Shown piece by piece: positions 1-9,783 of a DNA stretch of 64,000 nucleotides. Source of the DNA: Loripinus fragilis (Eukaryota; Mollusca; Bivalvia; Lucinida; Lucinidae). The position numbers and the translations under genes were made by a program. The notes under the pieces were generated by a model, which was not told the origin of the DNA, did not search any database, and worked only from the letters and a program-made list of their open reading frames with translations. Within the stretch, counting starts at the first letter, position 1. Each line of letters begins with the position of its first letter. The stretch is from contig OZ026519.1 in assembly GCA_964019695.1 (NCBI GenBank), positions 30,967,213-31,031,212 of the forward strand, in the 5' to 3' direction.

Positions 1-1531
1 AGAAACAAAAAAATGTCACTATTCTGTGACAATGTACCCCAATGAATAGTACCTGTTAAATTCATAATGTTGAAATGTTCTTATTAGCTAAGTTTTGTTT
101 GATTTGATTATAATATATGGTGTGAGTTTTTCCCCAATTTGTATAAAACTATGTGAAAAATTCCAAATTCTGGGGTTTGGGTCATGTTCCCTAAATAGAG
201 AGAAAATCCCTGGGTCACTTTTAATAATAGGGACTGTAACAACGTTGTAGCTTACACATAACCTGTTCTGAAAATGAAATCAAATATGTTTTGGTATACT
301 ATTTTCATGTCGATTCAACGTCTGTGTTATTTGGGGGGGGGGGGGGGGGTTCCATCACTGAAGCCCTCCCAGGGGTTGGTGTACAGGGGAAAAAGAGCAT
401 TCATCTCAGGGTAACAGAAGAACAAAGGGCCCAATTAATTTTGAGGGGAAGGGGAACATTGGGGAACAGGGAAAATATGGGGAACAAGGGAACAGGTACC
501 ATCTTCCCTCCCTGGGAGGGCCTCATCAGTAGTTTGTAAAGTATTAATTAGTGCATAATTGGGTGTAAAATGAACTATCCCAAGTTTTATCAACCCCCAT
601 AGAAACAATCTGCAGGTTATATTTGAATAGTGCAAGACATTTCCTGATTGTAAGCAAGATTATTGAAAATCAATAAGACAACAGGAACGGCTTTCTATAC
701 CGTGTGCACTAACAAAAGATTGCTTACGTCATTTATTTATCGATGCTGTCGTCATTAACCAGACGGTCAAGAAAGATAACGTTGTCATTGATTGAGAATA
801 TTAGTGAAACATGAATTTATCCGAGGTAAATAAGGCCTAGATACTCAATATATTAAATAGATCTATATTTTTATTTGAATTTTAATATATTTATCATGGT
901 CAAGATTGGTTTTGCGCGATATGAACTGGCTTTGCCAGTCGCACCCAATCCTCGTTTTCCGCCATCTTGGAAGTTTGACCGTTTGAAGACCGTATGACCT
1001 CTAGAAGATAATGGAACGAATTTTGTCTCCAGAACGAATTTCGATAAAAATTGGCACATTGGTAGTTGAAACCCAATATTTTTTCATGGCATATATGCCA
1101 CAGCAGGACCATGTCGAAAAAATGAGAAATTTGATATCAAACGTGAACCATTTTTTTACAGTCACATCCATCTTGCAAGTTTTCCGTTTCGCCAATCTCG
1201 TTGTTTAAGAACGTTGTCGTAGATTAAAAATCATACGCTATGGGAAAACTTGAACAAACGACGAACATAAGTGGCCATTTTTAACAGAATAAGATTCGGG
1301 ACATTCGTGCAACAAGCGGTTAAATTTGGGGTGTCGTTCCTCGCTTCGCTGAGAAAGCCGAAAAATTCGAACGTTTTTGTTGCTATGCATGTTTGATAAT
1401 ATTCATACGCCTTCACTACGCGTCCCGACTGTTGGCTGTCCGTGTTCACACTGGCTGTTCCGCTTTTTCCGTTTTGCACTTCAACAAAACCGTGAATAAG
1501 ATTAAATCATACAAAATTGTTTTATCTCATA
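1..1531. other. No gene seen; AT-rich with a 17-base G run
   Basis: No supported gene. The only compact feature is an uninterrupted run of 17 G at 333-349. Short open frames here have no recognisable domain and overlap on both strands, so I treat them as chance. Confidence 0.6.
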
Positions 1532-2427
1532 CGAGGACCAGTCAAATATAACTGAGAGTTGATTCATACTTAGGCTAACGAAATTTGGCACTTGCATGCA
1601 ATGGACTGTCCTGCGTTAGAATATGCTATATACAAGACCATGCAAAGTATAGATTGTTGTTGCTTAGCAACCGAAGAATGTGAAAAAACGTCATGCGTTC
1701 ACACTGGAATATAGCGTGGCCATGGAAACGCTATACAAAATTTAAGCTACATCAACTTGTACATTTGTTGCAAATACAGTATGTGACTGTATTTTGTAAA
1801 ATGCAACAACTGTGATTGAGGTGTTTGAATTTTTATTGCATAAATAAGCTAAAAATTAGCTAAATTTTCTGAATATTTCACCGCAAAATATACCCCACCC
1901 ACCAGTTAAGGCTCATTTTAGAGCAATATTATCAACTAGTATCATATGACCAATCATTGTATTTAGTAATTGGTTTTGACATCTGAATGCATATCTTAAG
2001 TATGTACAGGAATAAACTGTTGTCATAGCAACAAAATCTGGTCTTTTAGTTAAAATTAGAATTTCCATCGATTTTGGTTGCTAGGCAACAAACATTGCAT
2101 GTATTGTATTTACTATCTATTACACTTCTTCAAAATATTGCTAACACATTATTTGATACAATAAAAGGTCCGTTTTTATACTGTTTTAGATTTGAAATGA
2201 TTTTAAATTCAAGGCTGCTTAGTCAAAAGTGTCGTCAGCGCGAACGCACATCGCTGAGAGACTGTCTTCGGTTGCCTAGCAATAGCGCATTGAATGTAAT
2301 AAGACGCCAACTTCTATGTGTAATTAAGCCCGAAGGTTCATTTTATATGTGTATAAAGTTTCAGCCAAAACTGTCAACCCAGTAAAAAGATATTAACCAA
2401 CTCTCAGTTATTTTTGACTGACCCTCG
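1532..2427. mobile_element. Mariner-like non-autonomous element (896 bp)
   Basis: The ends form inverted repeats of about 33 bp (1532-1566 against 2394-2427). Both start CGAGG, then share CAGTCAAA(T/A)ATAACTGAGAG, with only a few mismatches. Each end is flanked by TA (1530-1531 and 2428-2429), the target duplication of Tc1/mariner elements. No transposase is recognisable inside. The longest open frame (2074-2385, 103 codons) has no DDE motif I can see, so this is probably a non-autonomous passenger. The interior is unusual in carrying five X-box-like palindromes, annotated separately. Confidence 0.75.
1659..2283. promoter_or_regulatory. Cluster of five X-box (RFX-type) like motifs
   Basis: Five imperfect palindromes close to the RFX X-box consensus (GTNRCC, 0-3 bases, RGYAAC) lie within 625 bp inside the mariner-like element: GTTGCTTAGCAACC at 1659, GTGGCCATGGAAAC at 1716, GTTGTCATAGCAAC at 2019, GTTGCTAGGCAAC at 2077 and GTTGCCTAGCAAT at 2271. 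RFX factors control ciliary genes in animals, and that is the established part. Whether these sites are bound is inference. Confidence 0.4.
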
Positions 2428-2530
2428 TAAATTATAAATAATTTCGATATATTAGTTATTTATAATAAAATGCAAATATAAGCAATAAATTCAATTTTTG
2501 GAAGGTTCATGGAATCATGAATACTTCGGG

Positions 2531-2589
2531 TCTCTTGCAAAGTTACTGGTTACATGAAGCCCTTCAGGCTTCACTTACTTTGTTAGAGA
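2531..2589 (+). repeat. Stem-loop repeat, copy 1
   Basis: An imperfect stem-loop whose core contains GAAGCCCTTCAGGCTTC. It follows a segment (from 2494) that is repeated almost exactly from 2801. The loop segment is in the opposite orientation to the second copy. Confidence 0.6.
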
Positions 2590-2837
2590 TGAAATCGAAC
2601 AGCCGTACGTCGATAGACATGCGACTTCATAGGTTTATTAAAGTAACGTCAGCATGTTATATTTACATTTGTAAAGCAAGCCTTTAATGAATCTTTAGAA
2701 TTTTGACTTGATTTTTTTTCTTGCTTATGATCTTTTATATTTTAAAAAAACTTCCAGAGGTCCAAGAGTGCGCTGATACGATATTGATGAAATGTATTCG
2801 ATTTTTGGAAGGTTCATGGAATCATGAATACTTCGGG

Positions 2838-2894
2838 TCTCTCGCAACGTAAGTGAAGCCCGATGGGCTTTATGTTACCAGTAACTGCGAGAGA
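2838..2894 (-). repeat. Stem-loop repeat, copy 2, inverted relative to copy 1
   Basis: The outer arms TCTCTCGCA (2838-2846) and TGCGAGAGA (2886-2894) are exact complements. Between them, the reverse complement matches the loop of copy 1 with a few mismatches. The upstream flank from 2801 is in direct orientation with the flank of copy 1 at 2494, so only the hairpin part is flipped. Confidence 0.6.
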
Positions 2895-3299
2895 AAGTAT
2901 GGGAAGTCCACGAAAAAAGACTCCGGTATAGAGATATAGTTTGCAGGGGTGTGCGTTATTTTCTTATTTGCTGCCAAAAAGTACATTGTGGTCAATCATC
3001 ATTACTTAAACACTCATTAGATCCGCCTCATTGCGACAGTTTAATGCATACCCGAAATCTATCTCTTGGGCAGAAATAGGTAATATGTTATGTTGGATAA
3101 ACATGGGCTTTCACTGCTTGAACCTGTTCGCCTGATGTAAGAACTGTCTAAATGCCCAATGAAGCGGTTCTAATGAAAACCTGCAATAAATGATTTGAGA
3201 TTGGGCTGCACCAAGCATAAAATTTAATGCGTCTTAAGACATCTTCGGAACAAACATAAGTCAGAATCCCAGGTCATGATAACAACTTCTATAGCTATT

Positions 3300-3890
3300 G
3301 TTTCCTCTTTAATTGCACAATGGTGGGTCAGGCTTCAGACTTAATGACGGCTCTGACGTAAAGCTTAAATCAGTGGGTTGGTGCCTGATGCTTGGCTGTT
3401 ACTGGGTCCACCGTGGCTCAACTTGAGGTTTTCTTTAGCTCTGACTATCTGTGAGTAGTGAGCCCTTTTCTCTGTATCTCTACGATGGTACATTGCAATA
3501 GTTATGGAATCCTCCATGCGAGCTGAAAATTGTTTATGCTTCAACAACAGCAGAATCTAGGGCGAAGATTTGGTACCAGTAAAATGCATTTAAAACCCCC
3601 GGTGTCTTACACTGCTGTCCGTTCTAATGCGGTGGTTCTATTGTTGACGACTTTCTGTTTATTGTTACTCCCATTTGGGAGTCTGTAATTGTTTAATGTT
3701 TTGTTGTACGCTACTTTATGTCCTTTCTAGTTTTGCAATCATCTTGCTGGGGAAGAGAGAGCTGGTTATTTTGCTGGGTGTGTCTTCCTGGTGTCTCGTG
3801 ATGGTTGTGTGGCTCTTCCTCGTGGTGCCATGGGTTTGTCTGCGGTTTGTGATGCTTTATTTCCTGATCATAAGATTACTATTTCTAGAC
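3300..3890 (+). repeat. Dispersed repeat family A, copy 1
   Basis: This segment matches, on the opposite strand, the stretch at about 42770-43380. Shared landmarks are a GTCCGTTCTAA-type block, a GGCGAAGATTTGG-type block and a CTGGTTATTTTGCTGG/CAGTTGCCTTGC region. Partial relatives lie at about 61200-61430, 45120-45190 and 11640-11690. No coding capacity or terminal repeats were recognised, so the class of element is unknown. Copies diverge noticeably, suggesting an old family. Confidence 0.55.
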
Positions 3891-4375
3891 ATTGTCTTGT
3901 TGAAAACAAAGACCCTTTTCTTTACATATCCCCGCTTTTGAATGCACTGAGCACTGTGAAATGTCAAAATATGTCTCTTTTTTCGGGGAGTGATGTCCAT
4001 GCTCAAAACACTGTGCATGTTTAATTAATGCAAGCGCTTGGCATGAATAGCATGAATAGCGTGCATTTTTGACTTCTATAATTGTGCGCCTTGTGTATTT
4101 GTTGCAGGTTGCAGTGAAAAATTGTTCTTGGATCTTTGGTTCCAATGCTAGTAAAAACTAGAAAAAAATGTTTTGGAATGTAATACACAAGAAATAAAAA
4201 AGAACGCTGGAATGGGCTTTGAATTCCGTGCTGAGCAGACAGCTGGGCTCTGACCAACCTGCGAAGATGTTCCAGCTGATCTTAACTAAGTGGAGCGCAT
4301 TTCGCATATGATTATTTACAAACGATTTGTTACCTGCGTCGCTTTAGCGAAAGCAGGTCTAGTAATGGGTCCACT

Positions 4376-4427
4376 CCGTCCGTCCGTCCGTCCGTCTGTC
4401 CGTCCGTCCGTCCGTCTGTCCGTCCGC
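4376..4427 (+). repeat. (CCGT)n microsatellite with CTGT interruptions
   Basis: A tetranucleotide CCGT repeat with two TCTG interruptions, directly left of the first tandem core unit. On the minus strand it reads as an ACGG repeat just inside the terminal hairpin of the pearl/HINE-like element. Confidence 0.9.
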
Positions 4428-5640
4428 AACACTTAAGGGGTACCAAGTTTGTGTAATCTGTAACTCCAAAAGTTTGTATTCCTTTTCATTCAAACTTTGC
4501 CAAATGATTGTTCACATATTGAAGATGTGCACCTCCTATTTTGTGCACGTTTCATTTTCTTTTTTTCATTTTTGAGGGGTGTTGAACTTAGACATTTGTC
4601 CGTCCGCAATACTTTAGGGATACCAAGTTTGTGTAATCTGTAACTCCAAAAGTTTTTATTCCTTTTCATTCAAACTTTGCCTAATCATTGTTCACATATT
4701 GAGGATGTGCACCTCCTATTTTGTGCACGTTTCATTTTTTTTTCATTTTTGAGGGGTGTTGAACTTAGACATTTGGCTGTCCGCAACACTTTAGGGGTAC
4801 CAAGTTTGTGTAATCTGTAACTCCAAAAGTTTTTATTCCTTTTCATTCAAACTTTGCCTAATCATTGTTCACATATTGAGGATGTGAACCTCCTATTTTG
4901 TGCATGTTTCATTTTTTTTTTCATTTTTGATGGGTGTTGAACTTAGACATTTGGTCGTCCGCAACACTTTAGGGGTACCAAGTTTGTGTAATCTGTAACT
5001 CCAAAAGTTTTTATTCCTTTTCATTCAAATTGAGTCTGCCTAATTATTGTTCACATATTGAAGATGTGCACCTTCTATTTTGTGCATGTTTCATAATTTC
5101 TTTCTCATTTTTGAGGGCTATTGCACTTAGACATTTTTTTCATCCGAAATGCTAAGGGAGTTCTTAGTTTTTGTTATTTGCAACTCCAACAGTATTCATT
5201 CCTTTATATTCATACTTTACATGATGATTTTTCACACATTGAAGATGTGCACCTCCCATTTTGTGCACATTTCATATTTTCTTTCTTATTTTTGATGGGT
5301 GTTGAACTTAGACATTTTCCATCAGAAATGCTTACGGGGTGCCTAGTTTGTGTAATCTGTAACTCCAACAGTATTCATTACTTTATATTCAAACTTTACT
5401 TAATAGTTTTTCACTTATTGAAGATGTGCACTTCCTATTTTGTGCAAATTTCATCTTTTTTCACTTTTTTGACAGATGTTGAACTTAGACATTTTCAAGC
5501 AGTTTTCTTTCCTTTATATTCAAACTTTGTGTTATGATTGTTCACACATTGAACATGTACACCCTATATTTATGCACATTTGATATTATATTTTTGACTG
5601 TTTAACTTAGACATTGTTAAGTCACCTACTGTAGATTACA
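4423..5640 (+). repeat. Tandem array, about 178-bp unit, decaying to the right
   Basis: The unit begins at GTCCGCAA(C/T)ACTT, found at 4422, 4602, 4779 and 4957, so the period is 177-180 bp. These four units are nearly identical. Further units, starting near 5140, 5320 and 5495, are progressively degenerate (CATCMGAAATGCT in place of the motif). Recurring blocks are TTGTGTAATCTGTAACTCCA and GTTGAACTTAGACATTT. Homogenisation at one end and decay at the other is typical of unequal exchange. Open frames inside are by-products of the repeat. Confidence 0.9.
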
Positions 5641-5733
5641 TTGTTAAATTTGGATGTAATCTGATTTCATTCCTGTATATTTGAACTTTGCATATCGACT
5701 GTTCACACACCGACGTGCACCGGCGACGCAGGT

Positions 5734-6229
5734 CCAGAGCAGAGTTTAGTCTTGTTGTTAATTATCTTTTATTTCATTCGTACCCCTAGCTTCATAGGCT
5801 AGAAATGTGTTTTCGTCTCCTAGTTTCTGTGGCTAGGGGTACGGAACCGTATACCAAGCCGCTGCAAATGCGCTTTGTACTGGGAATATGGTATTTTTCT
5901 GACGTTATTTTTATAGTTTTATTATATTTTTGTTCAAAACACGGATTGTGGGTACATATCAGAAATCACAACCGCATAGTTGAGATGATTCTAATGAGAA
6001 CTAATGAAAACTCATACATCCATGTCGCTGCAAACTCCCTCTGCAAAGTAGATTTTATATGGGTGTTCATTTCATAAACTTGATCGCCCGTCAGATGTTC
6101 GCAAAAGGCATATCTCATTCTTGGGACTTTTTTCAACTAGACTTCCGTCGATGGTACACCATCGTAAATACTCGATTTTTAGCTAACCTAAAGCGAAGTC
6201 TCAATGTGAGCTATTGTAATCAGTCTTTG
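5734..6229. other. No gene seen; one 12-bp-stem inverted repeat
   Basis: The exact inverted pair CGTACCCCTAGC (5779-5790) and GCTAGGGGTACG (5832-5843) encloses a loop of about 40 bases. I see nothing else of note. Confidence 0.5.
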
Positions 6230-6960
6230 TCCACCGTCCAACCGCCGTGTGAACGACATCTCCCCCTGAACCCATGGTCCAAATTTGAATGTTTCCCATG
6301 AAAATCTCTTTTGAAAAATTATAAATATAGCCGCTCCACTGTAAAAAAGGACCATCAGAGCTCAAAATAAGATATTTTCCAAATAACATCTCAACCTGAA
6401 CCTCATTGGCGCAAATTTTAAAAAAATTCACAAAAGTGGTCCACATTATATCCTATACCAAAATTGCACAAATCATAGCTCCAGATAAGAAATGTCTTTA
6501 AACGGTTGTCCTCCTGAACCATTGGTCCAAATTCAAAATAATTTCACTGAATTGTTCCCCATGATGTTTTCTACCAAAATTGCACAAATAAATCCAATGT
6601 GCTGAACAAAGGGGCCACCAGAGCTCTAGATAAGATATGATTTTAAATGGCATCTCATTTAGAACCACTGGTCCAAATTCAAAATGATTTCACATAATTG
6701 TTCCTCATGATGTACTCTACCAATGTTGCACAAATAGATCTACTCCATTGAACAAAGGGACTGCCAGAGGTATAGATAAGAAATGTATTTAAACGATATA
6801 CTGACGCAGTGGTCGAAATTCAAAATGATTAAACATAATTGTTCCTCTTGATAAACTCTACCAAATATTCACATATGGTTTCAATCCATTGATCAAAGGG
6901 GCTGCCAGAGCTTTAGATGAGACCTGTTTCTAAACGTAATCTACTTTTAAACCACTAAGT
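6230..6960 (+). repeat. Degenerate tandem array, about 143-bp unit
   Basis: Four to five units share GGTCCAAATTCAAAAT, TTGTTCC(T/C)CATGATG, CCAAAATTGCACAAAT and GAACAAAGGGGC(C/T)(A/G)CCAGAG blocks. Unit starts near 6522, 6665 and 6808 give a period of about 143 bp, and earlier units are more diverged. It is unrelated in sequence to the 178-bp array to its left, and no terminal structure was found. Confidence 0.7.
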
Positions 6961-9528
6961 CCAAATTAAAGATGTTATAAGAATCTTGTAAGGGAGACAA
7001 ATTTTGCTAATGTGGGTGTCTTGTTTGTAGAGAGTTTTTCCCTTGATAATGGGGAGATTGATTTTCCCATATAGATAGCTACAATAACGATAGGATGTCC
7101 ATTATAAGGGGTCAAAGATATACTTTCCTAATAAATGTGAACTTCAGTCTCTGAATATTGCATTTATCAAAAGCTAACAGTGCAGACACTGATGAAATGC
7201 AGCAAGCTATCAAGCTACCCTTTCAGGGTTTCCAGTATACAAAGGGTTTATATCGACAATACTATGATTCGGACTTAAATCTTCTTTGCGCCAAGGACTT
7301 TCAGCGCCTGAGTTCTATGGTGACTAAGTGTATAAATTGAAGAAGATTGTTGACTCTTATGTTTTTTTCAGCGCAGTTTATAAAAACAATGCCCCATTAT
7401 AAAATGATTGGCTATAACATTTATGTAATTCAACAGACTGCATGCTTGGTAGTCAACCCAATCATGGTTGGCAACTTTATTTTCCGCTTTAATTGCACGC
7501 AGGAGGGCAGGACTTCACACTCTTTGGCGGTTCCGACTTAAAAATCTATCTATTGATGAGATGGTAAGGGCCATATGCTTTAGCTGTTGTCTGGCCCTCC
7601 ATGGTTTGCCGTTTGGATCTCTTTTCCTTAGTATTCAGTTTTATGTACTGTCGAGTCCTTATTTTTGCTTTATCTCCTTCTTAGATATTGATTTATATGA
7701 TCTAGGAGATGATGCATAGATAAGTTAGACTAAAATATATTCTTTACTCATGTCACACATGCGTTGTGTTTGTTCCCATCTATAAGCAATTGTACACTTT
7801 TAACAATGACACTACCTGTTAATTGCATATACTAAGCATAGATTCATGAGAACAAGAAGAGCAAGCCTCCTTTAATAAAACATCAGGCATATTAAAACTA
7901 GGATAGGATATGGTAAATTCCTTGTATTGGAAGGAATATATCCTCATAATAATCTTTACATCCGCCTGTTAGCAGATGGTAAAGTAAATATCATAAAACT
8001 AAAATACAGGTATATTTCTTATAATGACCATCCAGTGAAAGCACGTTTAACTTCTTGTAGGGTATATTTCAGAAATAGTCCTGACATTAAGGGAAATCTT
8101 CCATATAGCCTTTTACATTTAATTGTAATCATTTTTAAAACTATATACTTCATAGATCATAGTATAGGTAGTTAACCATAATTATATACATAGCGTATTT
8201 GAATTTCATGTGATTTAATTCTTATGACGTTAAAGAATGATGTATTAGAATTAATACAGCTATAATGCTGTCATTTTAAGTCAGGTTAATCAAAATTGTC
8301 CTCCTTATTATATAGTTTCTATGTATACATGTTTGTTTTAATTACATTATGGTAACTATATTACAAAGTTAATTGTCAGCAATTATGCACTTGTATGTGA
8401 ATTACACTATCCCGGGTACGTGCAATATTTTGAGGAAATAAAACAAAGTTCTAAATTTGCCAGTTAAGTCTTTTGCAGGTTTCAAATACAGGAATGGGGG
8501 CTTTCATTTGCACATTTTAATGAAATGATGTAGATTTTAAAAGCATCATTTCTTTAAAATCAGGTTGTTTGTTGTAAGCGTATTGATGCATTAATGCTAA
8601 TTACGTTGCATTATGGATATGATGTTCAACACTTTCGCTGCCAAGTACCTAAAAACCAATAACTCAGTGCCAAGCATGTTTCAAGGACTCCTTAATATTG
8701 AGGATACATTGGTTCAACACAGAGTATCTATCTTCAGAACCGTTCAATCTTTTGCTGTCAAAGTTTCACAGAATGTATCTAATATATAAAACCTTCATTT
8801 GAACTTATAATAAAAAATAGTCACATGACCTTTGGAGGCCACTTTGGAAGCCATATTGAAAATATGAAAAATGCCTATAAACAGCTAATTTATGCAAAAT
8901 TAGATAAACATTGATCTACAGTAAGTTCCAAACTCCAGGATTTATTCAGATATTATACTTCATCAGAGATAAATCAAAGTGTATCAGTTGAAGAGCTGAA
9001 TGCACCCTGTATGTCATTCCCTTAGACATGTTTTCATTATTTTTGACATCCACGAAATCTAATGACTTTACAAACACTTTTTGTAAAGTCAATTCTTGAA
9101 CAGAAATTTGCAAAACCTTCCATATACGATACTATGATGTCCCCTGAACATTTTGAAATAAAAACACAAATATTTGCATCCCATATAACGGTTAAAAATA
9201 GACAGCTATCAAATGCGCCTTTAAATTTCGACTGTAGTCGCGTTTGGCCGTGAACGGTAATTTCGACTACAGTCGCGTTTGGCAGTGAAAGTGTTAAGGT
9301 ATCCTCTAATTTTAATATACCATAAAATATAACTCTATGTCTATCACAGAGCAACCTTTTTTCAGTAGCGATAAATGAGGAAATTGGTTTGTGTTTCTTT
9401 ATGTTATTCTTTTTAACTGTAAAATACCAGTGCATGTTTTATTCCAAATTTAATTTCCCAAAAATAGATGTTTCATGACTTCTTAATGTAAATCTGTAAT
9501 GCTGTAAAAATATGTTCTACAAGTAATT
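6961..9528. other. No gene seen; AT-rich, one short duplicated palindrome
   Basis: No supported coding region. At 9223-9288 a unit of about 37 bp containing a CGACT(G/A)(T/C)AGTCG palindrome followed by CGTTTGGC is present twice in tandem. A 132-codon minus-strand open frame (9037-9435) runs across this repeat and has no recognisable domain. Confidence 0.5.
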
Positions 9529-9566
9529 CAAAAAAAAAAAAGAAAAAAAAAAAACAAAAAAAAAAA

Positions 9567-9599
<33 letters not shown>

Positions 9600-9750
9600 A
9601 AAAAAAGCTAAAATAAAAAAAAAATGTCAAAAAAAAAAGCTACAAAAAAAAAAAAAAAATGTCAAAAAAAAATGACAACAACAAAAGAAAAAAAAGAAAG
9701 GAGAGGAAATAAAAAAAAAAAGGAGTGGGTGAAAGGGGAGGAGGAGCCCA

Positions 9751-9781
<31 letters not shown>
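9529..9781 (+). repeat. Adenine-rich low-complexity tract with (CAA)n
   Basis: About 250 bases dominated by A runs, with a (CAA)n block near 9570-9598 and a run of about 30 A before 9781. It may be an expanded retroelement tail, but no element body was recognised on either side. Confidence 0.85.

Positions 9782-9783
<2 letters not shown>

Larger units (their letters stand above)
4332..5733 (-). mobile_element. Pearl/HINE-like (Helentron-associated) non-autonomous element
   Basis: The ends carry an exact 11-bp inverted repeat: ACCTGCGTCGC at 4332-4342 and GCGACGCAGGT at 5723-5733. The left end is itself a hairpin (ACCTGC ... GCAGGT enclosing TCGCT/AGCGA). Next to it is a (CCGT)n microsatellite, then a core of about seven tandem units of roughly 178 bp. 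Read on the minus strand the order is short inverted repeat, tandem core, microsatellite, terminal stem-loop. Bivalve pearl elements and Helentron-associated interspersed elements are described with this layout. No target duplication is visible, as expected for Helitron-type insertion. There is no coding capacity. Confidence 0.6.

Noticed and set aside
5121..5537. 138-codon plus-strand open frame
   Set aside because: It lies wholly within the 178-bp tandem array, and its translation repeats itself with the array period.
9037..9435. 132-codon minus-strand open frame
   Set aside because: No recognisable domain, and it runs through a short tandem repeat in AT-rich DNA, so probably chance.
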